Shown here: in pieces, positions 35,014 to 44,794 of the stretch | Numbering within the stretch: the stretch's first letter is position 1 | How the letters are laid out: each line of letters starts with the position of its first letter | Assembly (NCBI GenBank): GCA_021773395.1 | Contig: JAJFKB010000025.1 | Coordinates: forward strand, 1-64,000 | From: Gammaproteobacteria bacterium | Lineage (GTDB): Bacteria; Pseudomonadota; Gammaproteobacteria; Pseudomonadales; IMCC2047 | DNA: 64,000 bases | Direction of reading: 5' to 3' | Position numbers and translations under genes: made by a program | The notes under the pieces: generated by a model | Told to the model about the DNA's origin: nothing | Seen by the model: the letters and a program-made list of their open reading frames with translations, nothing else | The model's database searches: none

Positions 35014-36837
35014 TTACCTCGGTGCGCACATCACGATACCTTCATAAATCCAGCCGCTGTTTTCCATATCGGGCGGAATTTCCGGGTACAGGGTGTAACG
35101 GTGATTGGAGTCTTTGTACTTTGCCCGGCCATTGTAGTAACGAAAGACCGGGTCTGTATTGTCTGGGCATTTGCCGGTGACGGGTTGCAGAATATAGAAG
35201 GCAGTCGTGGTTTCGAGGGTCCATCCGGGATCTTTTTGTACGGCTTCACATTCTTTGGCATGCGCGGTGTAGAAATGAGAGTTGGGGCCAACGCCGCGCG
35301 TGCCGTAAAACCGGCATACAGGGACGGCTTCTAGTGGTGCCGTTTCCGCGGTTAGCCAGGCTTTAAAGCTGAGTTCTGTGCGGCGCCATTTGCCGGCGCC
35401 GCCCTGGTCAACGAAACGCTTTTCGCCGGGAAACCCGGTTAGAAAGTAGTGATTGAGGCCTTCATGGTAGTATTCGCTGATTAGTGAACCATCAGGGTCG
35501 ATGTCGTTTCGGGTCAACAAAAAAATATCTTCCACACCATTCTGGTCTCCCAGCTCCGGGTGATCGGCTCTGGAGCTAAACGCAAGCTGTAACGCTCGGT
35601 CGTCGATCGAAGGTGAACTACCAGTGGCCAGTTGCTGGTGCTGGTCGGTCAGGCGATCATAAAGGATGATGTCGCTTTCCTCCTTGTCGTCGGTCACTGA
35701 AGCTAATGTATAAAGGATATGACGGTTATCAGGCGCAAATACCAGTTCATCGATCAGATGGTCCTCTTTTATCGCATCAATACGAATCACCGAATTGCTC
35801 GGCCAGTGATGGATGAAAAAGCAGGTAAGTTGACAGTCATAGGAGCTGTAGATTACATGTTCGCCCTGGGGTGAGATGTCATAGCTAACTGCCTGGATAG
35901 GAGCATTGTTTTCATTTACGGCGGCATAGATCAGGCGGTTTAGTTTGCGGTCAAACAGATACAGCTCGTCACCGCTATAAGGTGGTGGAGGATAGATGGG
36001 AATAGTCGCGTCACTTTTGGAGGCGAACAGCACCTGCTCCCCGTAGGAGGAGATTTTTGGATTGAAAGAGGAGCCGAGGGATTGGCCTTCATCGGTACGG
36101 GAGATGATCTGCCACCTCTCTTCATTAACATCATAAAGCACAATATCGTCAATCTTGTTTTCGAGGCCTGCCAGTTGACCGTTTTCGGTATGGAACACGA
36201 TGCTCTTTGCGTCCAGTGAAATAGCCGGTGTGCTTTCCGCTGGGTGGCCAGCGTAAAGGCTTTCCCATGAGTCCAGGTCAAGGATCGGGGAAAGATTGGT
36301 GTGCTCCTGTAGGGTGGGATTGGTCAGATATATGTCACGGGGTTCGTCGCAATCATAGCTGGTACCAATAATCAGTTCGCAGCGATCCTGGTCAGTGTCT
36401 GAAAGTTGGTTGGCGGTGCTGGTGAAGACCAGGTTGTCACCGTGACGGGGTAGATCCGGGGAGCTGTTGCGGTAAGATAAACGATCTTCTGTCGGTGATT
36501 CAGCGACTATGATGTGGTTGTCTTTTTTAAGATCGACGACAAAAAGTGAGTCGAACAGGCTCACTCGCTCACTCGAGTCGACGGTGAATCTGACCTCGCC
36601 ATTGTAATGGATTGCATTTGAGACAAAGGCCAGCGTGGTTCCATCGGCCGAAATGATGGGTTGTTTGCTGCTGCCCGGTGGCGCTGTTAAACCGAGTGTA
36701 TTCCACTCGTCTGACAAGGGTGCATATGCATTATCTGAGGTAATCCACAGCAGGTTCTGTGTTGCATGCAGCAGCCCGGAAAAACTGGCGCATAGAAACC
36801 AAAGAAAAGCAGTTAAAAATCCATTGGTGAATCGCAT
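35014..36837 (-). CDS. secreted TolB-like beta-propeller protein with DUF5648-like C-terminal domain
   Basis: Protein of 607 residues with a Sec signal ending near residue 25 (LLHA-T). Residues about 40-440 are a PD40/TolB-type propeller with repeated S-x-D-(G/A)-x-x-(L/I)-x-F blades (ISADGTTLAFVS, ISLDAKSIVFHT, ISPQGEHVIYSS, FAPDNRHILYTL). Residues about 450-605 match the DUF5648 repeat, with EYYHEGLNHYFLTG, VCRFYGTRGVGPNSHFYTA and FRYYNGRAKYKDSNHRYTL; this domain occurs at the ends of many secreted proteins. No catalytic residues are recognised. A binding or surface role is likely. A single-gene unit with its own control region. Confidence 0.78.
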   Translation of the reverse strand: MRFTNGFLTAFLWFLCASFSGLLHATQNLLWITSDNAYAPLSDEWNTLGLTAPPGSSKQPIISADGTTLAFVSNAIHYNGEVRFTVDSSERVSLFDSLFVVDLKKDNHIIVAESPTEDRLSYRNSSPDLPRHGDNLVFTSTANQLSDTDQDRCELIIGTSYDCDEPRDIYLTNPTLQEHTNLSPILDLDSWESLYAGHPAESTPAISLDAKSIVFHTENGQLAGLENKIDDIVLYDVNEERWQIISRTDEGQSLGSSFNPKISSYGEQVLFASKSDATIPIYPPPPYSGDELYLFDRKLNRLIYAAVNENNAPIQAVSYDISPQGEHVIYSSYDCQLTCFFIHHWPSNSVIRIDAIKEDHLIDELVFAPDNRHILYTLASVTDDKEESDIILYDRLTDQHQQLATGSSPSIDDRALQLAFSSRADHPELGDQNGVEDIFLLTRNDIDPDGSLISEYYHEGLNHYFLTGFPGEKRFVDQGGAGKWRRTELSFKAWLTAETAPLEAVPVCRFYGTRGVGPNSHFYTAHAKECEAVQKDPGWTLETTTAFYILQPVTGKCPDNTDPVFRYYNGRAKYKDSNHRYTLYPEIPPDMENSGWIYEGIVMCAPR

Positions 36838-36966
36838 TAACCCTCCTTAGTTAAGGTGTGACAGACAGATTCTAAAGGGCGGCTTGTTTTTAAACAAACA
36901 TCTTTTTAAAGGTCAGAGCAGTTTAATAATCTTTGACTGAATACTAACTGAACGGATGTGGGGTAT

Positions 36967-38397
36967 TTAATGCTCGTCTGTAAGCGCTTCCAACGCCCAA
37001 TTTAAATCCTCCCACAACATATCCATCCGCTCCTGGTGAGTGCGGAACGCTAGCACGGCAATTCGTATTGCATAAACTCCTTTTAGCAGGGTGCCGGTGA
37101 GCATGACGCGCTGTTTGCTGTTGATTAGTTCCATGAGTCTTTTGGTCGCGGCGTTGCGCTGCTCCAGTGATTCGTAGGTATTATTGAGAGCAAAGGCAAG
37201 GATGGAAAGTTCTGCCGGAGCCAGCAGTTCCAGTTGGGGGTGCTGCTCAATTTTATTTTGGATATGCTGCGCCAGATCCAGTTTCTCATCCAGGTAATCT
37301 TTGAATACTTGGGCGCCGTGCATTTTGAAGGGAAGCCAGATTCTCAGGCCACGGAAGGGGCGCGTGAGTTCGGGTGACAGCTCACAAAAATCCATCATGT
37401 ACTCATCTTCCTGTAGGGTTGGCATGTAGTCTGCGTGGGAGCTGTGTGTGGCTTTCAAGTCATCGCCATTACGCACCAGTAAAGCTCCGGTGCCATAGGG
37501 TAGGAACAGGGTTTTGTGAGGGTCGAGGACCACAGAGTCGGCTCTTTCCAGCCCTTGTAAGGTTTGTTTGCCTCTTTCGGTCATGCGAAATAGGCCACCA
37601 TAGGCGCCGTCGATATGAAACCAGAGTTTTTCCCTTTTTGCCAGGTCGGCGAGTTCGGGCAGTGGGTCAACGGCCCCTGAGTTGGTGGTGCCGGCGCTGG
37701 CAGCAATCATAAAGGGGGTGAGTCCTTGCGCGCGGTCTTTAACAATTTCTTCGTACACCTGTTCGGGGCGCAGCCGGTAGTTATCGTCAACGTCCAACAC
37801 CCGAAAATTTTTCTTTGGAAAGCCCGCCAGTCGAGCAGCTTTCTCCAGGCAGTGATGCGCCTGGTTAGAGATATAGATCACACCTTTGCTGAAATCTTCA
37901 CCGAGTCGTACGTGGCGAGCGGTGATCAGCGCGCTCAGGTTGGCCAGCGACCCGCCCGAGGTCAGGAAACCGCGTGCTGTTGTTGGGTAATCGACGATTT
38001 CACATAGCCAGCGAATCACGTTGGCTTCAAGCTGGTTCAGTGCGGGCGCTACGTTGGAAACGCCGACGTAACGGTTGAGCGTGTTGGCGATCAGATCGGC
38101 AATGGCAGTGTGGAAAATACCGCCTCCAGGCACATAGCCCATGAATCCCGGTGAAGCGGCATTGATGGCATAGGGAGCGGTCTGATCAAATATAATGTTT
38201 AGTAAGCTGTCGAAATCGGTAGGTGTTCGTGGAATTGGCTCTGCCAGCGAGCGGACAAACTGGGGATCTGCCTGATTACTTAAATCGATCGGCTGTTGCT
38301 CAATCGTCGCCGTAAACTTGATGATTCTTTCCATCGCAGCGTCGACAAGCTGCTGGATCTCCCTTTCAGATAGTTCTAACGCTCTGGGCACACTCAT
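36967..38397 (-). CDS. group II PLP-dependent decarboxylase (aromatic-amino-acid/diaminobutyrate type)
   Basis: Protein of 476 residues of the DDC family. Seen are GGSLANLSALITAR in the cofactor region, WFHIDGAYGGLFRM with the PLP-contacting aspartate, and VLDPHKTLFLPYGTGALLVR with the Schiff-base lysine. It removes CO2 from an amino acid; whether this is an aromatic one, diaminobutyrate or glutamate-like cannot be told from sequence. The C-terminal part is normal, so the gene is intact. Next to an AstE-like gene on the same strand, about 200 bases away. Confidence 0.9.
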   Translation of the reverse strand: MSVPRALELSEREIQQLVDAAMERIIKFTATIEQQPIDLSNQADPQFVRSLAEPIPRTPTDFDSLLNIIFDQTAPYAINAASPGFMGYVPGGGIFHTAIADLIANTLNRYVGVSNVAPALNQLEANVIRWLCEIVDYPTTARGFLTSGGSLANLSALITARHVRLGEDFSKGVIYISNQAHHCLEKAARLAGFPKKNFRVLDVDDNYRLRPEQVYEEIVKDRAQGLTPFMIAASAGTTNSGAVDPLPELADLAKREKLWFHIDGAYGGLFRMTERGKQTLQGLERADSVVLDPHKTLFLPYGTGALLVRNGDDLKATHSSHADYMPTLQEDEYMMDFCELSPELTRPFRGLRIWLPFKMHGAQVFKDYLDEKLDLAQHIQNKIEQHPQLELLAPAELSILAFALNNTYESLEQRNAATKRLMELINSKQRVMLTGTLLKGVYAIRIAVLAFRTHQERMDMLWEDLNWALEALTDEH

Positions 38398-38477
38398 TCT
38401 TTTACCTTAAATCAAAATTCACTGAAAACTAATTCGCTCCGAATGGCGCTACCTTAATCAAATTCAGTGACCACATT

Positions 38478-38511
38478 CCTTCTCCTGGGGGAGAAGGCTA
38501 GGATGAGGGGG
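38478..38511. repeat. hairpin-forming repeat-like element (CCTTCTCC/GGAGAAGG type)
   Basis: CCTTCTCC (38478-38485) and GGAGAAGG (38490-38497) form an 8-bp stem with a TGGG loop, followed by CTAGGATGAGGGGGC. The same wording (CCCTCATCCTAGCCTTCTCC) is a familiar dispersed intergenic element in many proteobacterial genomes. Only one copy lies in this window, so its repeated nature is from general knowledge. Confidence 0.5.
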
Positions 38512-38602
38512 CTTAAGGCGGTGCTATTCAATGCGCGCCCTATATTAGCGAACTTCGCTTTTATGGCCTAGTGATAGATTAGGGTTGTTGCACTAGTGGG
38601 TT

Positions 38603-40057
38603 CTACTCTGAGTCTTCAAGCAGATCCTGGTCTGGGTTGTCTTTGTCTTTCGTGGCAGCGCTATCGAGTTCTGACTGAGTTTGAGCCGGTTCCTCAAATT
38701 CTTGAGGCAGAGTTTTTTCAGATGTCTGGATACCAATACGGTATGCAGCAAAACCGGGCTGCACCACTTGATTAATAGCCATTCCAAGCAACCGGCCCTT
38801 GTGTGGAGAGGTGATTTCCTGTCGGATATTGGTGATTGGATCGGTAATAGTACCCAACAGCTGACCTTTCTTTATTTGCTGGCCTAAAGTGACCTGGCTA
38901 AAGAGAATGCCCGCTTGATCAGCACGTACCCAGATCGACTGGTAGTAGACAGGTTCTGGCTCGCCCCACAGGCTGACTTTTTTAACCATGCCGAGTTTGT
39001 TGAGTAATGTTTGAATACCCTTTACGCCGTGGCTGACGGCGTCTTCCTGCAACTGCATTGGGGCGCCTGTTTCCAATGTTACCGCTGGTATGCCCGCATC
39101 TGTGGCCGCTCGCCTTAATGTCCCGGTGGAACCCTCATTGTGCAGTACGACGGTCGCGCCAAATCCTTGGGTCAGCTCCAGTACTTGAATGTTGCTGAGA
39201 TCCGCTCTGAGTTGCGGCAGGTTGGTGCGGTTAAACGATCCCGTATGTAGATCGACCAAAGCATCACAGTGGTGAATAATCTGGTTGAAGAACGAGTAGG
39301 CAATACGAGATGCAGAACTACCCCTGGGGTTACCTGGAAAATAACGGTTCAGATCCCGACGATCGGTCAAATAGCGGGAGGCGCGATGGAAACCCTGCAA
39401 GTTGACAATGGGTACACCAATGACCGTACCTGAGAGCCGTTTGACATCCAGATGGTAGAGCGTACGTCGTACAATTTCTATGCCGTTGAGTTCGTCGCCA
39501 TGCACCGCTGCCGTGAGGCAGAGTTTTGGCCCTGGTTTTGCCCCGTGCAGCACCAGTACTGGTGTGGGCGCTATGATGCCGTCGACCGACTGGCTTGGTG
39601 CCCAGGACAAACGGGTGGATGTGGCGACCGGTATTTCTGTGCCCAATAGTATCAACGGTTCGGGAGCGACCGCATTGGGTTTTTTCCTGGCAGCAACTCT
39701 GCTTTCAGTCTCTGGTGGTGGGGTCGTTGGAGGCTGAGGTTCCGCTTGGATCGCTGTCTCTGTGACCGGCTCCCCGAGATCAATACTCTGTGCCTGCGGT
39801 AGCGATGCTTGAGCAAGGGTCGATGCATTTTCAGTTACATTACCCGTTGCATTATTACCAGTCAGATCGCCGCCATCGATTATTGGCTCTATCGTCGCCG
39901 GTTCCCCATCCAGGTTCTGCGCCAGCAACATTGGGCTGGCGAAGGAGACAGCAGTCGTTGCCCAGAGCATTAGGCAAAGGGAAGCAAAAGTGACTGATCG
40001 GGTGTTTGCCAGTGATGGAATTTTGCTAACTAAAAATAAAATCTGATGTGTAGGCAC
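38603..40057 (-). CDS. succinylglutamate desuccinylase/aspartoacylase-type protein with signal-like N-terminus
   Basis: Protein of 484 residues. Residues about 20-45 form a hydrophobic signal or anchor, followed by a variable Pro/Glu-rich stretch to about 125. The AstE/AspA zinc-hydrolase domain follows, with zinc site HGDELNGIEIVRR, the arginine-rich substrate segment YLTDRRDLNRYFPGNPRG and DLHTGSFNRTNLP. The last third has a biotinyl/barrel-like C-terminal part (VTLGQQIKKGQLLGTITDP). It would remove an acyl group from an amino acid or related amide, probably in the periplasm. Not part of an arginine-catabolism operon. The N-terminal start is uncertain because an internal Met could also give a signal peptide. 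Confidence 0.82.
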   Translation of the reverse strand: MPTHQILFLVSKIPSLANTRSVTFASLCLMLWATTAVSFASPMLLAQNLDGEPATIEPIIDGGDLTGNNATGNVTENASTLAQASLPQAQSIDLGEPVTETAIQAEPQPPTTPPPETESRVAARKKPNAVAPEPLILLGTEIPVATSTRLSWAPSQSVDGIIAPTPVLVLHGAKPGPKLCLTAAVHGDELNGIEIVRRTLYHLDVKRLSGTVIGVPIVNLQGFHRASRYLTDRRDLNRYFPGNPRGSSASRIAYSFFNQIIHHCDALVDLHTGSFNRTNLPQLRADLSNIQVLELTQGFGATVVLHNEGSTGTLRRAATDAGIPAVTLETGAPMQLQEDAVSHGVKGIQTLLNKLGMVKKVSLWGEPEPVYYQSIWVRADQAGILFSQVTLGQQIKKGQLLGTITDPITNIRQEITSPHKGRLLGMAINQVVQPGFAAYRIGIQTSEKTLPQEFEEPAQTQSELDSAATKDKDNPDQDLLEDSE

Positions 40058-40169
40058 TGAGATAACGCATTTAGTGGGTAATGCGGCTAAGTATAGTCGG
40101 GAATCGCAAGGCTCACGAGTCTATTTCGTAGACATGACTGAATTTATTCATATAATAAGCGTCACTAAT

Positions 40170-40197
40170 TTGACATTTTTGGAAGCCGGTATAGATT
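40170..40197 (+). promoter_or_regulatory. sigma-70-like promoter of fleQ
   Basis: TTGACA (40170-40175) and TAGATT (40192-40197) are 16 bases apart, about 80 bases before the fleQ start. The -35 box is a perfect match and the -10 box matches four of six. Confidence 0.5.
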
Positions 40198-40274
40198 TAA
40201 GTAAAACACAGTTGTAATGCGTCAAAAATTTGAATCACTCTTTCTAGCTATAGACTTACAATAAGCGGAACCGA

Positions 40275-41741
40275 ATGCGCAGAGAAATTAAAGTACTGAT
40301 TATCGATAATGACAGTCAACGGCGTCACGACCTGAAGGTGATTCTGGATTTTCTAGGCGCCTTTAGTATTGCTGCCGATTCGGCTGACTGGAAACCTCGG
40401 GCGCAGGATGGTTTTTCCAGCAGTATTGAGGTTGTGGCTGTTATGCTGGGAGGGATTGAGCAGGATTTTGATCTCGAAACGGTTTTGGCGGATTTGAATG
40501 CCTGGGATGCGGGAGTACCGGTGCTGATGCTCGATGATCGCGAAATTGCATCTGCGATGGATGTGCAATTGCGAAGTATGGTCATAGGGCATGTGGAAAT
40601 GCCGATGAGCTATAACCAGTTGTTGGATAGTTTGCATCGTGCACAGTTGTATCGGGAGCAGTATGAAAACATGCGTTCGCGGGGGAAAAATCGTGATTTA
40701 GAGCTGTTCCGCAGCCTGGTCGGTGATAGCGAATGTATAAAGAGCGTTCGTAAACTAATGGCACAGGTTGCAGATAAGGATGTGAGTGTGATGATCACAG
40801 GCGAGTCTGGCACCGGAAAGGAGGTGGTGGCACGTAACCTTCACTACAATTCAAAACGCCGACAAAAACCTTTTGTACCTGTGAATTGTGGAGCTATTCC
40901 TGCGGAGCTGTTGGAGAGTGAATTGTTCGGTCATGAGAAAGGTGCTTTCACGGGCGCAATCAGCAGTCGTCCCGGACGCTTTGAGATGGCCGAGGGTGGT
41001 ACGTTGTTTCTAGATGAGATCGGCGACATGCCGCTCAATATGCAGGTTAAAATTTTGCGTGTATTGCAGGAGCGGGTTTATGAGAGGGTCGGAGGTACGC
41101 AAACGCTCAAGACTGATGTTAGAGTGATTGCGGCCACCCATAAAGACCTGGAGCTGATGATTGAAGAAAATAGTTTTCGTGAAGATCTGTATTATCGGCT
41201 CAATGTCTTCCCGGTTGAGATGCCTGCTTTGCGCGATCGCGTGGAGGATATTCCATTATTGCTCAATGAGTTGATACAGCGACTAGAGGCAGAGGGTCGA
41301 GGCTCGGTAAAATTTAATAGTGTAGCCATTCAATCTCTTTGCCGTCACAACTGGGCGGGTAACGTCAGAGAATTAGCCAATCTGATCGAACGATTGGCGA
41401 TCACTCATCCGGATGCGGTGATTGGTGTTCAGGATCTGCCGGAAAAATTCAGGTATTTGGATGTGTCAGACGAAGACATGGAAGAGCGTTTCTTTCTGAG
41501 TGAGCCGATTTCAGCTGAACCGGAGCTATCGCTCCCCAATCAGGTATTGTTACCCGAAGCAGGTATTGACCTGAAAGATTATCTGTCGTCACTCGAGAGA
41601 AATCTGATTGAACAGGCATTAACTGACACTAATGCCGTCGTTGCCAGGGCTGCTGAAAAACTGGGTATTCGCCGTACCACGCTGGTGGAAAAAATGCGCA
41701 AACTGGGTATCCAGAAAGACCAGGAACCTGACGCAAATTAG
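40275..41741 (+). CDS. fleQ: FleQ, sigma-54-dependent master regulator of flagellar genes
   Basis: Protein of 488 residues. The N-terminal FleQ domain (1-115) resembles a receiver but lacks the phospho-acceptor aspartate cluster, as in the family. The AAA+ domain (about 150-385) has Walker A GESGTGKE near residue 175 and the sigma-54 contact loop GAFTGA near 225. A Fis-type helix-turn-helix lies at about 445-475 ([20 protein letters not shown]). In Pseudomonas FleQ switches on the flagellar operons and also senses c-di-GMP through its AAA+ domain. It heads the flagellar cluster and has its own sigma-70-like promoter. Confidence 0.93.
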   Translation: MRREIKVLIIDNDSQRRHDLKVILDFLGAFSIAADSADWKPRAQDGFSSSIEVVAVMLGGIEQDFDLETVLADLNAWDAGVPVLMLDDREIASAMDVQLRSMVIGHVEMPMSYNQLLDSLHRAQLYREQYENMRSRGKNRDLELFRSLVGDSECIKSVRKLMAQVADKDVSVMITGESGTGKEVVARNLHYNSKRRQKPFVPVNCGAIPAELLESELFGHEKGAFTGAISSRPGRFEMAEGGTLFLDEIGDMPLNMQVKILRVLQERVYERVGGTQTLKTDVRVIAATHKDLELMIEENSFREDLYYRLNVFPVEMPALRDRVEDIPLLLNELIQRLEAEGRGSVKFNSVAIQSLCRHNWAGNVRELANLIERLAITHPDAVIGVQDLPEKFRYLDVSDEDMEERFFLSEPISAEPELSLPNQVLLPEAGIDLKDYLSSLERNLIEQALTDTNAVVARAAEKLGIRRTTLVEKMRKLGIQKDQEPDAN

Positions 41742-41927
41742 TGTAAACAGGCCTAGTTTCAAGCCAGCGCAGGGGTGCTGGCGTTCCCGCAAGAACCCAG
41801 CATTCCGCTGATCTCGCCATTCGATTATCCACCATGTCAAATTACCGACCCATTTCCCTGGCGGAACAGATTTTGTAAGCCATTGATTGGTTTTGATATT
41901 TATTCTAATTAATTGATTAGTCAAATC

Positions 41928-41943
41928 AGGCACATTCTTTGCA
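41928..41943 (+). promoter_or_regulatory. sigma-54 promoter of fleSR
   Basis: AGGCACATTCTTTGCA has GG and GC exactly 10 bases apart and matches the TGGCAC-N5-TTGCA pattern at most positions. It lies 85 bases before the fleS start, as expected for a FleQ-driven promoter. Confidence 0.72.
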
Positions 41944-42027
41944 GCACAAATCCCAATAGTCCAAAACGTCAGGATCTTGTCGCTTCTTCCGTTGATTGGA
42001 AGCCGTGACAGAGTTTAAGGAATTTGC

Positions 42028-43359
42028 ATGACTGCACTAACAGAAAGAACATCGGCAGAAACAGCATTAGCAGAAATAGCACTAGCTCAAAATCCAGCAT
42101 CTGCACCTAAGGTGATGGTGAGCCGTTTGTATGATGGCGGCGGAGCCGCAGAGTGTCAGTTATCAGATCAACAGAAATTGAAAACTGCGTTTGAGTCGTT
42201 TAACCAGATTTCGGGACAGCTCACGGGTGCTTATCAGGCTCTGGAACAGCAGGTGAAGGATCTCACCGCCCAACTGCTTGAGGCTGATGCAAGGCATGAG
42301 GCCGAAGTGGCTAACAAAGAACTGGTAACGGGCCGTCTGGAAGGGTTGCTGAATATTCTGCCAGTCGGTGTGGTTGTGCTGGACGTGCGTGGTGGTGTAC
42401 AGCAATGCAATCCGGCCGCGATTGATTTACTCGGTGAGCCGTTGCTCGGAGAGCGGTGGCTGGAAATTATTCAGCGCAGTTTTGCGCCACGCTTTGATGA
42501 TGGACATGAGGTATCGCTCAAAGACGGCAGGCGAGTCAGTTTGGCAACACGTTCGCTGGAAGGCCAGCGTGGTCAGCTGATTGTACTAACAGATATGACA
42601 GAAACACGTGACCTGATGGAGCGTCTCAGCCGGCATCAACGCTTATCTTCGCTCGGTAAGATGGTAGCTTCATTGGCGCATCAAATACGCACCCCCCTGT
42701 CTGCGGCGATGCTTTATGGTGAGCATTTAAGCAACACCGATCTTGAGCCACAGCAACAGAGAAAATTTGCTGAAAAACTGAATTCCAGACTCAATCATTT
42801 AGAGCAGCAGGTCAGGGATATGTTAATTTTTGCCAAGGGCGACATGCCTTTGGCGGATCGTGCACAAACGGGCGAGCTGGTGGCCGGTATTGAGGCAGCT
42901 GCGGAGGCCACACTACTGTCCAGCAAGTCACGGTTGAGCCTCAATAATTTGGCTGAGGGCTGCACCTTGCAATGCAATCTGGAGGCATTGGTCGGTGCAA
43001 TTCTCAATCTGGTTAATAATGCCATTCAAGCGGTTGGTCGAGGTGCACAGATTGATATTACGCTGAAGCATGAGGGGGGCCGGGAAGATGAGGCCGGTAT
43101 TCTGCTTATTACAGTAACAGACCAGGGGCCAGGTATTGATGAATCGGTGCGCGCTCAGGTGCTGGAGCCATTTGTGACGACCAGGTCACAGGGCACAGGA
43201 CTTGGACTTGCGGTTGTGCAAGCGGTTGTCAGGGCGCATCAGGGTGAATTTAAAATTGCCTTCAGTGGTGCTAGCGGCACAGCGGTGGTGTTGCGTTTAC
43301 CGCTTTGGGGGCAGCCTCAGTGTGTGATAGAGAATAAGGAGCTGCAGGCGGATGAGTAA
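42028..43359 (+). CDS. fleS: FleS, flagellar sensor histidine kinase
   Basis: Protein of 443 residues. The N-terminal part holds a coiled coil (about 55-95) and a PAS-like domain (about 105-190). The dimerisation region has the phospho-accepting histidine in SLAHQIRTPLSAAMLYGEHL near residue 217, and the HATPase domain (about 310-430) has NLVNNAIQAV, DQGPGID and GTGLGLAVVQAV. No membrane segment, so it is a cytoplasmic kinase, as in Pseudomonas. It phosphorylates FleR. The end overlaps fleR by 8 bases. Confidence 0.92.
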   Translation: MTALTERTSAETALAEIALAQNPASAPKVMVSRLYDGGGAAECQLSDQQKLKTAFESFNQISGQLTGAYQALEQQVKDLTAQLLEADARHEAEVANKELVTGRLEGLLNILPVGVVVLDVRGGVQQCNPAAIDLLGEPLLGERWLEIIQRSFAPRFDDGHEVSLKDGRRVSLATRSLEGQRGQLIVLTDMTETRDLMERLSRHQRLSSLGKMVASLAHQIRTPLSAAMLYGEHLSNTDLEPQQQRKFAEKLNSRLNHLEQQVRDMLIFAKGDMPLADRAQTGELVAGIEAAAEATLLSSKSRLSLNNLAEGCTLQCNLEALVGAILNLVNNAIQAVGRGAQIDITLKHEGGREDEAGILLITVTDQGPGIDESVRAQVLEPFVTTRSQGTGLGLAVVQAVVRAHQGEFKIAFSGASGTAVVLRLPLWGQPQCVIENKELQADE

Positions 43360-44731
43360 ATCCAAAGTACTGATTGTTGAAGATGACCTGGAGTTGCGAG
43401 AGGCCCTTTACGACACGCTTGATTTGGCGGGGTTTGAGGTGTTTCAGGCGGACAGCGGTGAAGCGGCACTGGCGTTACTTGATAAATGTCAGGCTGACAT
43501 GGTGGTGAGCGATGTCAATATGGGTGCAATGAACGGACACGAACTTTTAGCCAGGCTGGGGAAGCGGTATCCATCACTGCCCGTACTTTTGATGACGGCC
43601 TATGCCGATGTTAACAGCGCAGTAAATGCGATGCGCAGCGGAGCCGTAGATTATCTGGTCAAGCCATTTAAGCCACAGGCATTGGTTGATTCAGTAAATC
43701 GTTATGTGGGCTCTATTTCCCAGACATTGGATCAGCAGCCTGTTGCGCAGGAACCTTCGAGCAAGGAACTGTTAGCCTTAGCCAGAAAGGTAGCAGTGAC
43801 AGCGTTTACCGTATTGATTTCAGGGGAAAGTGGTACGGGGAAAGAGGTGCTGGCGCGCTACATCCACACGAACTCAAGTTGTGCGGAGGGTCCTTTTGTA
43901 GCGATCAACTGTGCAGCGATTCCCGAAAATATGCTGGAAGCCACACTCTTTGGCCACGAAAAGGGAGCGTTTACCGGGGCCTATTCCAGTAACCCCGGTA
44001 AGTTCGAGCAGGCAAATGGTGGCACGATTCTGCTTGATGAGGTCTCGGAAATGGCGCCGGGGTTACAGGCAAAGTTGCTTCGAGTCCTGCAGGAGCGAGA
44101 AGTCGAACGGGTGGGTGGTAAGAAAGTGATTCCTTTGAATGTCAGGGTAATTGCGACCACTAATCGTGATTTGCTGGAATATGTAGCGGAGAATAAATTT
44201 CGTGAAGATCTCTACTATCGTTTGAGTGTATTTCCATTGCAGTGGAAGCCTTTACGAGAACGAGCGCTAGATATCGTGCCACTTGCGGAACGCCTGCTGA
44301 ATCATTATTGCCAGAAAATGAATAAGAATTTAGTAACACTGGATGCCGGGGCGATGGATTGTCTAAGACAGTACCAATGGCCGGGCAACGTGCGTGAGCT
44401 GGATAATGTGATACAACGTGCATTAATCCTGCAGCGTGCTGATCGGATTGTAGCAGATGATTTGATGCTGACAGCACAGGCACCTGCTGCTGACCTGGTA
44501 GTCAAATATGATCAGGGTGTGGATCAGGAGCAACAAGGGGCTGATGATGACGGTTTGGAAAACGGCATGAAGAATCATGAGTACCAGCTGATTGTTGATG
44601 CGCTGAAGATTGAGCGCGGGCGTAAAAAGCAAGCGGCAGAAAAACTGGGTATTAGCCCACGAACATTGCGCTATAAGCTCGCCAAGATGCGCGAATCGGG
44701 CTTCGATCTCGATGCAGCGTTAGGATATTAA
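43352..44731 (+). CDS. fleR: FleR, sigma-54-dependent response regulator
   Basis: Protein of 459 residues. The receiver domain (1-120) has acidic residues in VEDDLELRE, the phosphorylation site in VVSDVNMGAMNG near residue 54, and lysine in DYLVKPFKP. The AAA+ domain has [12 protein letters not shown] and the GAFTGA loop near residue 205. A Fis-like helix-turn-helix lies at the end (AAEKLGISPRTLRYKLAKMR). With FleS it turns on the middle flagellar genes such as the basal-body operons. Translation is coupled to fleS. Confidence 0.94.
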   Translation: MSKSKVLIVEDDLELREALYDTLDLAGFEVFQADSGEAALALLDKCQADMVVSDVNMGAMNGHELLARLGKRYPSLPVLLMTAYADVNSAVNAMRSGAVDYLVKPFKPQALVDSVNRYVGSISQTLDQQPVAQEPSSKELLALARKVAVTAFTVLISGESGTGKEVLARYIHTNSSCAEGPFVAINCAAIPENMLEATLFGHEKGAFTGAYSSNPGKFEQANGGTILLDEVSEMAPGLQAKLLRVLQEREVERVGGKKVIPLNVRVIATTNRDLLEYVAENKFREDLYYRLSVFPLQWKPLRERALDIVPLAERLLNHYCQKMNKNLVTLDAGAMDCLRQYQWPGNVRELDNVIQRALILQRADRIVADDLMLTAQAPAADLVVKYDQGVDQEQQGADDDGLENGMKNHEYQLIVDALKIERGRKKQAAEKLGISPRTLRYKLAKMRESGFDLDAALGY

Positions 44732-44794
44732 TTGCGTTTCCAAGGTTAACTGGCAAGGCACTGTTAATCATTGAGTAATTTGAGGATGGTAGTA

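Noticed and set aside
40275-40620. FleQ receiver domain without the phosphorylation aspartate
   Set aside because: This is normal for FleQ and not a sign of decay.
44752-44767. Possible sigma-54 promoter before fliE (TGGCAAGGCACTGTTA)
   Set aside because: The -24 part is good, but there is no GC at the required distance for the -12 part; fliE may be read through from fleSR.
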